DNA of 64,000 nt from Arthrobacter sp. H35-D1 (GTDB taxonomy: Bacteria; Actinomycetota; Actinomycetes; Actinomycetales; Micrococcaceae): the NCBI RefSeq assembly GCF_030063185.1, contig NZ_JASISP010000002.1, forward strand, positions 246,614-310,613, in the 5' to 3' direction. Every line of letters begins with the position of its first letter. Within the stretch, counting starts at the first letter, position 1. The position numbers and the translations under genes are program-made. This document shows, in pieces, positions 9,450 to 17,991 of the stretch. A model generated the notes under the pieces. That model made no database searches. It was not told where the DNA came from and was given only the letters and a program-made list of their open reading frames with translations.

Positions 9450-10027
9450 GCCTGCACTGAATCCCAGCGCCCGGCCAGGTCCGCCAAGACCTTGATGAGC
9501 AGCTCCCGTTCGGCCACTTTGATGCGCCCGTGCAGTGAATCTTCCGTATCTTCTGGAAAGACTTCCACAGGCGTCTGCGCGATGATGGGCCCGGTGTCCA
9601 CGCCCGCATCGGCGAAATGAACGGTGCATCCGGTGACCTTGACCCCGTAGGCCATGGCGTCACGAACCCCGTGCGCGCCCGGGAATGAGGGCAGGAGCGC
9701 TGGATGGGTGTTGACGTAGCGGCCCTCGAAAGCGTCGATGAAACCGGGAGCAACGATGCGCATGAATCCGCTGGAGACAACGTAGTCGGGCGCGTAGGAC
9801 GCCACCTTTCGCAGCAGCGCGGCGTCCCAATCCGTGCGGGTGGAGAAGTCCTTGAAGTTCACCTCAAATGTCTCCAGACCGGCATCGGCCGACCGCTGGA
9901 CTCCGTAGGTGCCGGGCCTGTCGGCTCCCACCGCGGCGATTTCCACGGGCAGGCTGCCCTTGGCAACGGCGTCAATGACGGCCTGCAGATTTGAACCGGT
10001 TCCGGAGACTAAGACAACTATGCGCAT
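9446..10027 (-). CDS. purN: phosphoribosylglycinamide formyltransferase
   Basis: PurN uses 10-formyl-THF to formylate GAR, the third step of IMP synthesis. The 193-aa protein starts MRIVVLVSGTGSNLQAVID, the GAR-binding P-loop of the family. It contains the catalytic NTHPALLPSFPGAHG (Asn and His) and GVDTGPII with the active-site Asp. Length is normal. It follows the DUF6350 gene by 34 bp on the same strand, as in related genomes, but purH, its usual downstream partner, is separated by about 7.3 kb of plus-strand genes. Confidence 0.96.
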   Translation of the reverse strand: MRIVVLVSGTGSNLQAVIDAVAKGSLPVEIAAVGADRPGTYGVQRSADAGLETFEVNFKDFSTRTDWDAALLRKVASYAPDYVVSSGFMRIVAPGFIDAFEGRYVNTHPALLPSFPGAHGVRDAMAYGVKVTGCTVHFADAGVDTGPIIAQTPVEVFPEDTEDSLHGRIKVAERELLIKVLADLAGRWDSVQA

Positions 10028-10061
10028 GCGACCAATTTTAGGGCCAAGGGGCGGGTTGGCC

Positions 10062-11384
10062 CTATTCGGCGGCTTCGCTGCGGCTTCGCATCAGCGGCAG
10101 GGTGGTCCCGTCGCCTTCGAGCCACGGCGCCACCAACCCACCGATCATGACGCCGACGGCGACTTCGGCACCAATCCACAGCGCCGCCGAAACCGGGTCG
10201 GGGCCAAGATCCGTCAAGCGTCCAATCCCCGCCGAGCCGTGCGAGAGGAAAAAGAGGAAGCTGGAGAAGAGTGCGGCCACCACCCCTGTCACGGCGCCAA
10301 GGAAGATCGTTGACAAAGGCAGCGACAACCAGCGTTGCCTGATCTTCAACGACAACCATTCGTCAAAGTGGTTTTCGCCAGCCCGCACAAACCACCAACC
10401 ACCCAGAACACCGGCAGCGACGGGAATCAGCAGCGCCACAAAGCCCCAGCCAAGCTCGCCGACGGGAAGTGCGGCCAAGAGCGGGATGGGAGGAACTGGT
10501 GCCACCGACGTGCCCAGCGGTGAAACGCTTGAGCCAACGCCAAGGGAGAAACCATCCCCGCCGGTCCAGGCCAGCGTCCAAAATGCCATGTTGGGCATGT
10601 AGGCCAATTGGGCCAGTGTCAGGGCCGCCCCGCCCGTGGCGCCGGCGTGCAGGCCCTGGTAGACGGCGATGATGTCATTCCAGCGTCCAATCACGTTGGC
10701 GGCCAGCAGCAACGCCGAGACCGAGACGGCCGAAACTACGGCGATAAAGCCTGATGTGACAACCGTCCACACATAGGACCCCGCCCAGCGCTGGTCTTGG
10801 CTTGTCCTGGAAATCCAGTCGGCGGCGCTGATGCCGATGAGCCGGCTCCACGAGCCCGCTTCAAGCCGTGAACCTGTGATGAGTCCGGCAGCTGCAGGAA
10901 TGACGGGAAACAGCACGCTGGCCAGCAGCGGTGCCTTGACGTCTGCAGTGCTGCACACGAATCCCGTGGCCAGCCCGGCCGCCGCATAGACCGCAAGGGC
11001 ACCAAACAGCGGCTGCCACAATTGGTCCGTGTAGGAGGCCCGTGCCAGGCGTCTGCCCGAACGCCATGAAAGGAAGAACGGGATGAGGAGAAGTCCCAGC
11101 GGGATCAGGCTGAAGGTGCCGGTCTGCATGGTGGCCGCGTCCGGACCGCTGCTCAACGTGAGGTTGAGCGGGACGCCATGGCCAACGAGCCAAATCTGTC
11201 CTGCGAACTGTGCAACAACTGAGAGGTTCTTTTCGGCGAAGCCGCCGGCGAACCAGGTGGCTGCCAAGGGAACAACCACTATCAAAGCCGAAATGACGAA
11301 CATTTGGGCAGCCTCGAAGGCCCCCTGCAGCCCTAGCGGCATGGGAATCCCGTCGCGCTGGCGCTTGGCCACTTTGCTGTTCAT
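10062..11384 (-). CDS. DUF6350 family polytopic membrane protein
   Basis: The 440-aa product has about ten hydrophobic segments and matches the actinobacterial family annotated as DUF6350, which by location is found beside purN and sometimes described as cell-division associated. Function is not established. I chose the ATG that gives MNSKVAKRQRDGIPMPLGLQ because family members begin with this basic stretch before PMPL.LQGA.EA. The frame is open for another 28 codons upstream with only weak alternatives, so the start is uncertain. It is probably co-transcribed with purN. Confidence 0.8.
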   Translation of the reverse strand: MNSKVAKRQRDGIPMPLGLQGAFEAAQMFVISALIVVVPLAATWFAGGFAEKNLSVVAQFAGQIWLVGHGVPLNLTLSSGPDAATMQTGTFSLIPLGLLLIPFFLSWRSGRRLARASYTDQLWQPLFGALAVYAAAGLATGFVCSTADVKAPLLASVLFPVIPAAAGLITGSRLEAGSWSRLIGISAADWISRTSQDQRWAGSYVWTVVTSGFIAVVSAVSVSALLLAANVIGRWNDIIAVYQGLHAGATGGAALTLAQLAYMPNMAFWTLAWTGGDGFSLGVGSSVSPLGTSVAPVPPIPLLAALPVGELGWGFVALLIPVAAGVLGGWWFVRAGENHFDEWLSLKIRQRWLSLPLSTIFLGAVTGVVAALFSSFLFFLSHGSAGIGRLTDLGPDPVSAALWIGAEVAVGVMIGGLVAPWLEGDGTTLPLMRSRSEAAE

Positions 11385-11497
11385 CGACTCCCATGGTGCC
11401 ACATGACGGGCCCCACATCCGTGAACGGCGCCGGTGGACTTTCCCACATAATGCTGCGAAAGCCACATTTAGCTACAAACAGGACGTTAAACACAAA

Positions 11498-11525
11498 CAG
11501 GGCCCGGGATAAATCCCGAGCCCTG
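11498..11525 (-). terminator. rho-independent terminator of the cold-shock gene
   Basis: A GC-rich hairpin with arms CAGGGC.CGGGAT and ATCCCG.GCCCTG lies about 60 bp after the csp stop and is followed on the minus strand by a T-rich tract (GTTTGTGTTTAAC). Confidence 0.8.
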
Positions 11526-11582
11526 CCTGTTCAAGCCGCTAGGCCTAAAGAATGCGCGGTTGCCCGCACGGTTTCTTTAGAA

Positions 11583-11786
11583 TTAGATAGCCTGGATGTT
11601 GACTGCCTGAGGACCCTTCGGACCCTGCTCAACATCGAAGGAAACCTTCTGGTTCTCTTCGAGGGAGCGGTAGCCTGAGGAGTTGATCGCGGAGTAGTGC
11701 GCGAAAACATCCTGGGACTGGTCATCGGGTGAGATGAAGCCGAAGCCCTTTTCAGCGTTGAACCACTTGACGGTACCTGTTGCCAT
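11583..11786 (-). CDS. csp: cold-shock protein, CspA family
   Basis: This is a typical 67-aa single OB-fold nucleic-acid chaperone. The RNP1-like GFGFI and RNP2-like VFAHY motifs are intact, and the protein starts [18 protein letters not shown]. It binds single-stranded RNA and DNA and melts mRNA structure. A strong ribosome binding site (GAAGGAAAC) lies 7-8 nt upstream. The gene has its own long leader and terminator, so it is monocistronic. Whether it is cold-induced or constitutive cannot be told from the protein. Confidence 0.97.
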   Translation of the reverse strand: MATGTVKWFNAEKGFGFISPDDQSQDVFAHYSAINSSGYRSLEENQKVSFDVEQGPKGPQAVNIQAI

Positions 11787-11950
11787 TATTTCTGTTTCCT
11801 TCTGAAGTTGGAGATTCCGCCCGACCTTCGGGCCTCCGTTTACGGTGTAAGTCCGCTTCTCCAGAAAAGCGACGTCTCCCCAAGGGGCGGCATCGCTTCA
11901 ACTACAAAAAACGCAACACTACAACTACGTCTCAGTATACATGCCCACGA
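11787..11950 (-). promoter_or_regulatory. csp promoter and long structured 5' leader
   Basis: A TATACT -10 hexamer on the minus strand (plus 11934-11939) has a weak TGGCAC at -35. It would give a leader of about 140 nt. The leader contains the perfect hairpin GCCCGACCTTCGGGC (11819-11833). Long structured leaders are usual for thermoregulated csp mRNAs, but temperature control here is inference. Confidence 0.5.
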
Positions 11951-12276
11951 CTCCAGTGCCACTTATTACTGAGAGGTGCGTCACTTTAATTCCCGCGGCG
12001 CACGCCTAATCCGCAAAGAACGTTGAGTTTCCGGGGATTCGTGCCGATTCAATGCGACACGTCACTCATTGCCGCATTGTTGCTTCGCGGGCATGTCGGG
12101 CAAAAAGTCCGGATGTTACGCAACGGACGACGCCGAACCCACCTCCCAGCCGCCTGCCGCGAACGCTTGTGGTTCAGTTTGCGGACGCACCGTTTCAGCC
12201 AAGGCGCTGCCGTATAGTGGGTGGAATATGCCGGGACGACGCCCTGGATGACAACAACACCAAGAGGTGAGGCCGA
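11951..12276. other. intergenic region between csp and the redox operon
   Basis: I see no supported gene in this stretch. It contains the upstream side of the csp promoter and, near 12213-12218, a TATAGT hexamer that may be the -10 box for the plus-strand operon starting at 12277; its -35 is not convincing. Confidence 0.4.
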
Positions 12277-12771
12277 ATGCAACGCATCAATGCCCTCCCC
12301 CGTGTTGCCGCCCACGCCCTCATTCTTGCTTTCGCTGCGTTCATGCTGCTGGCCATTGGCTCCACCGGCGCCCAAGCCTCCCCCAATGGGCAAGTCGCAT
12401 CGATTGGCGCTTCCGCGTTCAATGACACCGTGTTGCACGATGACAACGCACAGAACGTTGACGCCGCGCTAAACGATGGCCCGGCACTGAACACTTCAGC
12501 CGGGATGACCGCAGACACCGTCCGGGGCACCGCCGCGAAGTCGTCCGCCGGCGTCTCCGGCCAAGTGTTGACGTCCTGCACCCCTGGAAGGGACAAGGTT
12601 CGGGTGGAATCCAACGCCGTTGCTCCCGCCCAGGCCCAGTTGCAGCACTCTCCCGGCAATGACTGCACCGGGCTTTTCGCTCCCGTCCATCCGGGGATCG
12701 CAGCGGACCAGCTCTCGGGCAGGACCCCTGCAGCATTGACACATCTGGACCTTGGGATCGTGCGGACGTAG
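12277..12771 (+). CDS. secreted protein of unknown function
   Basis: The 164-aa product starts MQRINALPRVAAHALILAF, a clear Sec signal peptide ending in GAQA-S (cleavage near residue 35). The mature part is small, polar, has two Cys (TSCTPG and NDCTG) and no recognised domain. AGAGGTGAGG precedes the ATG. It lies 158 bp upstream of an exported thiol oxidoreductase gene on the same strand; the two Cys make a disulfide and a functional link to that enzyme plausible, but this is inference. Confidence 0.7.
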   Translation: MQRINALPRVAAHALILAFAAFMLLAIGSTGAQASPNGQVASIGASAFNDTVLHDDNAQNVDAALNDGPALNTSAGMTADTVRGTAAKSSAGVSGQVLTSCTPGRDKVRVESNAVAPAQAQLQHSPGNDCTGLFAPVHPGIAADQLSGRTPAALTHLDLGIVRT

Positions 12772-12928
12772 ACACAGGCACGCCTGCACCCCACCGAAGG
12801 CGAAGAGCCAAAGGCGGGTGCCCGGCGTCGAACGTGTCCTTGTATATACGCATGGTGCGCCGTGGCCGGTCCGTCATTGAGACGGGACCGCCGATGTGAC
12901 GAGCCTGCACAATCTTGAAAGTTCCCCC

Positions 12929-13654
12929 ATGAATACGAAGAAAACCAGGAACCTCATCCTGACGCTGGTACTGGGTGTCGTGGTCGTTTTAACAGTGATG
13001 TTTGTTGGCGCAGCCGCCCAGGAGAAGCGCGTAAACGAAGCGAATGCCCCGGCATCCGGGGGCCAAGCCCCAGCAGGCTCCGACCAGCCTGCCGCCGCGG
13101 AACTGAATTTGGAGCGGCGCACCGCCGACGATCCCGTGGCCTTGGGAGCCGTGGACGCGCCGGTCGTCATGATCGAATACTCGGACTACAACTGCCCCTT
13201 CTGCGGCGCCTACGCCCGCAAGACCCAGCCTGAAATCGTCAAGAAGTACGTTGACACCGGCCAGTTGCGGATCGAGTGGCGGGACCTTCCAGTGTTGGGA
13301 GAAGCCTCGATGAACGCGGCCGTGGCCGCCCGTGCCGCAGGTGAGCAGGGACTGTTCTGGGAGTTCAACGAAGCGCTCTATGCGTCCGCCCCCGAAAAGG
13401 GCAAGGCCGACCTGTCCGAGAAGGCACTGCTGGCCTTTGCCGAGCAGATCGGCGTTCCAGACATGGCACAGTTTGCCCAGGACATGTTGAGCCCCGAGCT
13501 GGAGGCCAAGGTCCAGGCAGACCTGTCCGAGGGAACCCAGCTGGGGCTGAACAGCACACCCACCTTTGTCATCAACAACCAGGCCATTCCCGGAGCGCAA
13601 CCGATGGATGTTTTCACCCAGGTCATTGACGAAGCGCTGGCAAAGGCCAAGTAG
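12929..13654 (+). CDS. membrane-anchored DsbA-like thiol oxidoreductase
   Basis: This 241-aa protein has an N-terminal membrane anchor (residues 8-30), an Ala/Pro-rich linker, and a thioredoxin-fold DsbA domain with the active-site CPFC (C89, C92) and a cis-Pro loop TPTFVINN near the C-terminus. Such proteins form or shuffle disulfides in exported proteins. I chose the ATG giving MNTKKTRN; a GTG 33 nt upstream (12896) is in frame and cannot be excluded. It is followed after 2 nt by a CcdA gene, so the pair makes an electron-transfer unit across the membrane. Confidence 0.88.
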   Translation: MNTKKTRNLILTLVLGVVVVLTVMFVGAAAQEKRVNEANAPASGGQAPAGSDQPAAAELNLERRTADDPVALGAVDAPVVMIEYSDYNCPFCGAYARKTQPEIVKKYVDTGQLRIEWRDLPVLGEASMNAAVAARAAGEQGLFWEFNEALYASAPEKGKADLSEKALLAFAEQIGVPDMAQFAQDMLSPELEAKVQADLSEGTQLGLNSTPTFVINNQAIPGAQPMDVFTQVIDEALAKAK

Positions 13655-13656
13655 CG

Positions 13657-14496
13657 ATGGACATTGGATACACGGGGGCGTTCCTTGGCGGAATGCTGAC
13701 CCTTTTGAGCCCGTGCTCGGTCATGTTGTTGCCCGCTTTCTTTGCCTACGCATTTGCCAGTCCCGGCAAATTGATGGGCCGCACTGTCCTGTTTTACGCC
13801 GGGTTGCTCACCACTTTGGTGCCCTTGGGATTGCTGGCCGGTTTCCTCGGGTCCCTGGTGATGCAAAACCGGGGCTGGCTGATTACGGTGGCGGCCGCCG
13901 TGGTGATTGTCATTGGGATCCTGCAGATCATCGGCGTGGAATTCACCGGGCTGAGCCGCGGTTCCGGCGCCGACGGGACGTCGGCCGTCTCCGTTTTTGT
14001 GCTGGGTTCGGTCTACGGCGTGGCCGGAGTGTGCGCGGGCCCCATCTTGGGTTCCGTGCTTGCGGTGGCCGCTGCGGGCGGGAATCCGCTCTACGGCGGG
14101 ATCATGCTGGCAATTTTTGCGCTGGGCATGGCGCTGCCGCTGGGGATCATGTCACTGCTGTGGACTCGGTTGCGGCTGGGCGAGCGGTCCTGGCTGAAGC
14201 CGCGCCGCTTCCGGTTGGGCCCGTGGGAGAATTCCGTGTGGATGGTGGTTTCCGGCGTGCTCTCGATTGGCATTGGCGTGCTTTTGCTGGCCACGCAGGG
14301 CACCTCTTCGCTGGGCGGCTTGCTCACCATTGACGCCCAATATGCTGCGGAATCGTGGGTTGTTGCCATGTCGGCCAAGGCCTCGAACTTGGTGTTCGGA
14401 CTGGTTGCACTGGCTGTGCTGCTGGCGGTGGGCGGGCTGTACCTGTGGCGCACCCACCGGGCGGAACGCGAACGCAGCACCACGGAAGGGGGCTGA
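13657..14496 (+). CDS. ccdA: CcdA/DsbD-family membrane thiol transporter
   Basis: The 279-aa protein has about seven helices and the two conserved Cys of the family: one in LLSPCSVMLLPAFFAYAF near the N-terminus and one in VAGVCAGPILGSVL. CcdA proteins carry reducing equivalents from cytoplasmic thioredoxin to extracytoplasmic thiol proteins. It begins 2 nt after the DsbA-like gene, so the DsbA-like protein is the probable partner. No resA, resB or resC cytochrome maturation genes lie nearby, so a role in cytochrome c assembly is not indicated by context. Confidence 0.88.
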   Translation: MDIGYTGAFLGGMLTLLSPCSVMLLPAFFAYAFASPGKLMGRTVLFYAGLLTTLVPLGLLAGFLGSLVMQNRGWLITVAAAVVIVIGILQIIGVEFTGLSRGSGADGTSAVSVFVLGSVYGVAGVCAGPILGSVLAVAAAGGNPLYGGIMLAIFALGMALPLGIMSLLWTRLRLGERSWLKPRRFRLGPWENSVWMVVSGVLSIGIGVLLLATQGTSSLGGLLTIDAQYAAESWVVAMSAKASNLVFGLVALAVLLAVGGLYLWRTHRAERERSTTEGG

Positions 14497-14497
14497 T

Positions 14498-14962
14498 TTG
14501 CTCACCATTGCTGGCAATCTGCGCCAATGGCCAGGGCGCCGTTGGGTGGCAGGAACAGCTGCGGCCGTGCTGATCTTTGTGGTGGTTGCCATTCCAACCG
14601 CCTTGATCCCCAATATGTTCTTCACCCGCGAGATCCCGCCCACCTGGTGGTCCTACACCGCGCTGGGTATCAGCTCGTTGTTGACGGGACTGCTGGTGGC
14701 AACCTACGTGGCCTCCCCCATAGCCCGTACGGGAAACACCAACAAGTCCGGAATTGTCGCGTCGCTCTTGACGTTCTTTGCCGTCGGCTGCCCTGTGTGC
14801 AACAAACTGGTGCTGCTGGCATTGGGCACGACTGGTGCCATGACGTTTTTTGAGCCTGTGCAGCCCCTGCTGGCAGTGATCTCCATTGGCCTGCTGGTGT
14901 GGGCACTGCTGCGCCGGGTTTCCCAGGAAAATGCCTGCCGGGTGGCGCCGGTGGCTTCCTAG
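14498..14962 (+). CDS. small CxxC membrane protein, third gene of the redox operon
   Basis: I place the start at a TTG just after the ccdA stop because GGAAGGGGG lies 6-8 nt upstream; the frame is otherwise open far into ccdA. The 154-aa product has four hydrophobic helices and the motif VGCPVCNKLVLLALG (C98, C101) at the start of the third. The CPVC pair in a membrane helix, and the position behind dsbA-like and ccdA genes, suggest a role in the same thiol relay. The family is not named with confidence. Confidence 0.75.
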   Translation: MLTIAGNLRQWPGRRWVAGTAAAVLIFVVVAIPTALIPNMFFTREIPPTWWSYTALGISSLLTGLLVATYVASPIARTGNTNKSGIVASLLTFFAVGCPVCNKLVLLALGTTGAMTFFEPVQPLLAVISIGLLVWALLRRVSQENACRVAPVAS

Positions 14963-14990
14963 CCCGTCTCTCCGGTCCGTACCCCATTCG

Positions 14991-15288
14991 TACTGCAGCT
15001 CCTGCGAGTGCCCCGAACTCTCCACCGTTCATTCTGCAGCTCCTGCGGGTGCTTTGGATTCTCATCCGTTCATTCTGCAGCTCCTGCGGGTATCTTGGAT
15101 CCTCATCCGTTCATTCTGCAGCTCCTGCGGGTATTGAGCCCTGACACCCGCAGGAGCTGCAGAATCAACCAGAGGAACGGCGGCACACCCGCAGGAGCTG
15201 CAGAACCAAATCGGGGTACGGCGGCACACCCGCAGGAGCTGCAGAATCAACCAGAGGAACGGCGGCACACCCGCAGGAGCTGCAGTAT
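14991..15288. repeat. two-armed array of 41-bp repeats in opposite orientation
   Basis: Four direct copies of ATTCTGCAGCTCCTGCGGGT start at 14991 (variant), 15031, 15072 and 15113. Four inverted copies (ACCCGCAGGAGCTGCAGAAT) start at 15146, 15187, 15228 and 15269. The period is 41 bp within each arm (40 bp for the first step). The 20-bp core is conserved in both arms but the 21-bp spacers differ between arms, so each arm probably grew by tandem duplication after inversion of one core. Each core also holds the small palindrome CTGCAG. Apparent reading frames over it merely repeat translated cores and are not genes. Confidence 0.92.
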
Positions 15289-15376
15289 CAACCATGGGCC
15301 CGACGGCGTTGCTCACCGAAGCCGTGCCGCAACGTACCGATGAGTCAATACCGTTGAGTCAATACCGATGGCCCAA

Positions 15377-16192
15377 TCAAGCGAAGGCGGGTGCCGGCGG
15401 CTGCTTCCGGCGCCCCTCTTCGACTCTCGCGCGGTGCCGGCGAGCGCGAACAAGTCGCCGTGGCGATGCGAAGACGGTGGTCACCTCACTGGCGTACAGC
15501 ACCGAATCCGGGGCGCGTCCGGCCAACGCTTCGAAGCCGGCCGCGGCCAACAGCCCGTCCTCGAGATACAGGAGCTCTGCGTGCTGCAGCGGCCACTGTT
15601 GGTGGTGGTTGCGCGCGTAAATGGTGTGGCCGAGGCGGGTTTCATGGAAACCCCAGCGGGCCGTCAGAAAAGTAGATATCGGATCGGTCGCGAGCGCAGC
15701 ATTTGCCGCTGGGTCATGGCCCGGACGCACGATGATGTGGGAGGTTGCCTCCGGTTCACCGTGCCGCCTGGTGCGGTAGGCCACTTTCCCATCACGCTGG
15801 TCCAGTTTCATGGAAGCCCACCGATAGTTCAGTCCAAAAGCTGCCCGAGCGATGAGCACCGGCACAAGGTGTGACGCCTCAAGGCTGAGAAACACAACGC
15901 CTCGCCGTCCCTGTTCATCGATCGAGTACAGCCGCACGTTGACTTCAGGGAAGTCGCCGAGCCACGGAATGCTTGGGCCACCGAAGAACGAGCTCTTGGA
16001 CATCTGAAACGCGATGAGCCCAACCCAAGTACTTCCATCAATCACGTCGGGGCGGCATCCCGCAGGCATGAGCGTTTCGACCATTCCAGGATCGACACGC
16101 CAGTGCAGAAACGTCACATCGCTCCAGCGTTGCCGCAGAATTGCACGGCTCCCCAGTGGGGGTGCTTGCGGGGAAAGCAGGGGAACATTCAT
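15377..16192 (-). CDS. DUF2071 (YqjF-like) protein
   Basis: The 271-aa product matches the DUF2071 family: an N-terminal LRQRWSDVTFLHWRVDPGMVETLMPAG.RPDVIDGSTWVGLIAFQM stretch, then EVNVRLYSIDEQGRRGVVFLSLEA and YRWASMKL. The family is related in fold to acetoacetate decarboxylase, but its activity is unknown. The ATG has GGAAAGG 8-9 nt upstream. It begins 15 bp after the acyl-CoA dehydrogenase stop on the same strand, so both are probably one transcript. Its 3' end faces the 41-bp repeat array. Confidence 0.85.
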   Translation of the reverse strand: MNVPLLSPQAPPLGSRAILRQRWSDVTFLHWRVDPGMVETLMPAGCRPDVIDGSTWVGLIAFQMSKSSFFGGPSIPWLGDFPEVNVRLYSIDEQGRRGVVFLSLEASHLVPVLIARAAFGLNYRWASMKLDQRDGKVAYRTRRHGEPEATSHIIVRPGHDPAANAALATDPISTFLTARWGFHETRLGHTIYARNHHQQWPLQHAELLYLEDGLLAAAGFEALAGRAPDSVLYASEVTTVFASPRRLVRARRHRARVEEGRRKQPPAPAFA

Positions 16193-16207
16193 TGACAGAC
16201 CCTTTCC

Positions 16208-17893
16208 TTACGCCCGGGCCAGGATTCCGGCCAGGTCGGCGGACGCAGGCAACGTGCCGTAGTTGAAGGTGCGCCCCTCCCCCATCCGGGAGACAACAAA
16301 CGCATCGGAGACCGCCGCCGGTGCAAACCGCAGCAATAGCGAAGCCTGCAACGCAAGGGCCAGCTTTTCCACCACGGTGCGGGCCTGGCCGGCGAAGTCC
16401 TGCGGCGTTGAACGGATGGGCGCCACTTCTTCTTTCAGCCTCGCCGCGAAGTCGTCAAACACCGGATGCGCGCCCGACGCCAGCCGAAGCTCAGCAACGA
16501 ACGCCTCCACGGACTCGGGCTCGGTGGCCATCGCCCGCAGCACATCGAGCGCGATCACATTGCCCGTCCCCTCCCAAATCGCCATGACCGGCTGCTCCCG
16601 GTACCGCATGGCCAGCGGAAAGTCTTCGATGTAGCCGTTGCCGCCCAGGCACTCCATGGCTTCATACGCGTGGTTGGGCCCACGCTTGCACACCCAGTAT
16701 TTGGTGACGGCAGTCGCCAGCCGACGAAACGCTCGTTCGGAGGTTCCGGCGTCGTTGTCAAAGGCACGGGCCAGGCGCAGGCCGACGGCGGTCGCGGCCT
16801 CCGCTTCCAGCGCCAGGTCCGCGAGCACGTTGGTCATGGCCGGCTGGTCGATGAGCCGCGCGCCAAAGGCGTGCCGGTGGCGGGCGTGCCAGACGGCCTC
16901 GGCCACGGACTGGCGCATCCCGGCCGCCGTGCCCAGCACGCAGTCCAACCGGGTCTGGCCCACCATGCCCATGATGGCGCGCACGCCGCGGCCCGGGTCA
17001 CCGATCCGCCAGCCTGCGGTATTGGCAAATTCCACCTCGGCGGAGGCGTTGGAGCGATTGCCCGCCTTGTCCTTGAGCCGCTGGAGCAGGAAGGTGTTGC
17101 GGGCCCCGTCGGGCAGAACGCGTGGTACCAGGAAACAACCCAGCCCGGCGTCGTCCTGTGCCAGCACCAAAAACGCGTCCGACATCGGCGCCGAGCAAAA
17201 CCACTTGTGCCCCGTCAGCAGGTGGTGGTCGCCGTCGGACACCGCCCGGGTGCTGTTGGCGCGCACATCGGATCCGCCCTGCTTCTCCGTCATGGCCATG
17301 CCAACCAGGGCTCCGGGCTTGTCCGGCGTCAGTTCCGGCACATACCGGCGCGAATACAGCCGCGGAAGCCACTCCCCCGCCAAGTCTGGGGCCACCGCGA
17401 TGGATTCGACCGCCGCATGGCTCATGGAAATCGGGCAGGCATGGCCCGGCTCAACCTGCGCGAACAGCATGAACTGGGCCGCGCGCAAAGCATTTGCCCC
17501 CTTGCCGGGATCCGCCCACGCCGAGGTGTGCGCACCGGCCGCAACAGCCTGGGCGATGATGCGGTGGTACGAGGGATGGTATTCCACCTCATCGATCCGC
17601 TGCCCATACTTGCTGTGCGTGTGCAGCAGTGGCGGGTTTTTGTGGGCCAGCCGGGCGTCTTCCTGGAATTGTGCAGAGCCAACGACGGCGCCCGTTGCCT
17701 CGAGCGACGGGGTTCCGAGCGCTTGGGTTCCGGCGGCGGTGGTGGTGGTCTCCTCGGCCTCGCCGATGGTGTGAAGGTACTCAACCAGCGGCGTGTTTTC
17801 GAGGAACTCGTTGACGTCTACGCGTGGCGGGGGCTGGTTCAGCACGTGGTGGGTCGGATAGCAGGAGACGGGTCCGGCAGCGTTGGCGGTCAT
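16208..17893 (-). CDS. AidB-like acyl-CoA dehydrogenase
   Basis: The 561-aa flavoprotein has the AidB-type N-terminus (THHVLNQPPPRVDVN, then an N-terminal extension) followed by the acyl-CoA dehydrogenase core with ISMSHAAVE, GMAMTEKQGGSDVRAN, HKWFCSAPMSDAFLVLAQ and the C-terminal YEAMECLGGNGYIEDFPLAMRYREQPVMAIWEGTGNV region. E. coli AidB is induced by alkylating agents and binds DNA; the true substrate of this branch is not settled. The start ATG gives MTANAAGP. Six 13-bp repeats lie just upstream in its promoter region. Confidence 0.9.
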   Translation of the reverse strand: MTANAAGPVSCYPTHHVLNQPPPRVDVNEFLENTPLVEYLHTIGEAEETTTTAAGTQALGTPSLEATGAVVGSAQFQEDARLAHKNPPLLHTHSKYGQRIDEVEYHPSYHRIIAQAVAAGAHTSAWADPGKGANALRAAQFMLFAQVEPGHACPISMSHAAVESIAVAPDLAGEWLPRLYSRRYVPELTPDKPGALVGMAMTEKQGGSDVRANSTRAVSDGDHHLLTGHKWFCSAPMSDAFLVLAQDDAGLGCFLVPRVLPDGARNTFLLQRLKDKAGNRSNASAEVEFANTAGWRIGDPGRGVRAIMGMVGQTRLDCVLGTAAGMRQSVAEAVWHARHRHAFGARLIDQPAMTNVLADLALEAEAATAVGLRLARAFDNDAGTSERAFRRLATAVTKYWVCKRGPNHAYEAMECLGGNGYIEDFPLAMRYREQPVMAIWEGTGNVIALDVLRAMATEPESVEAFVAELRLASGAHPVFDDFAARLKEEVAPIRSTPQDFAGQARTVVEKLALALQASLLLRFAPAAVSDAFVVSRMGEGRTFNYGTLPASADLAGILARA

Positions 17894-17913
17894 GCCACTA
17901 GGCTATGCCGTGC

Positions 17914-17991
17914 GTCAAGACGATACGTCACGACAATGTGTCAAGACAATACGTCAGGACCGGACCTCAAGACCGGGCCTCAAGACTGCGA
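17914..17991. repeat. six imperfect 13-bp tandem repeats upstream of the AidB-like gene
   Basis: Units start at 17914, 17927, 17940, 17953, 17966 and 17979 with consensus GTCAAGACNATAC; the last three diverge to CTCAAGACCGGGC-like forms. Read on the minus strand each unit carries TC(T/C/G)TGA(C/G). The array fills the gap between the DUF1810 stop (inside the last unit) and the AidB-like start 20 bp away. It may be a set of regulator sites or multiple -35-like elements. Confidence 0.85.

Noticed and set aside
14991-15288. CRISPR array
   Set aside because: Cores are 20 bp with partly conserved spacers, the orientation flips midway, and no cas genes are present.
15008-15343. Protein-coding frame across the 41-bp repeats
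   Set aside because: The translation is only the repeated core read in shifting frames, without a start signal.
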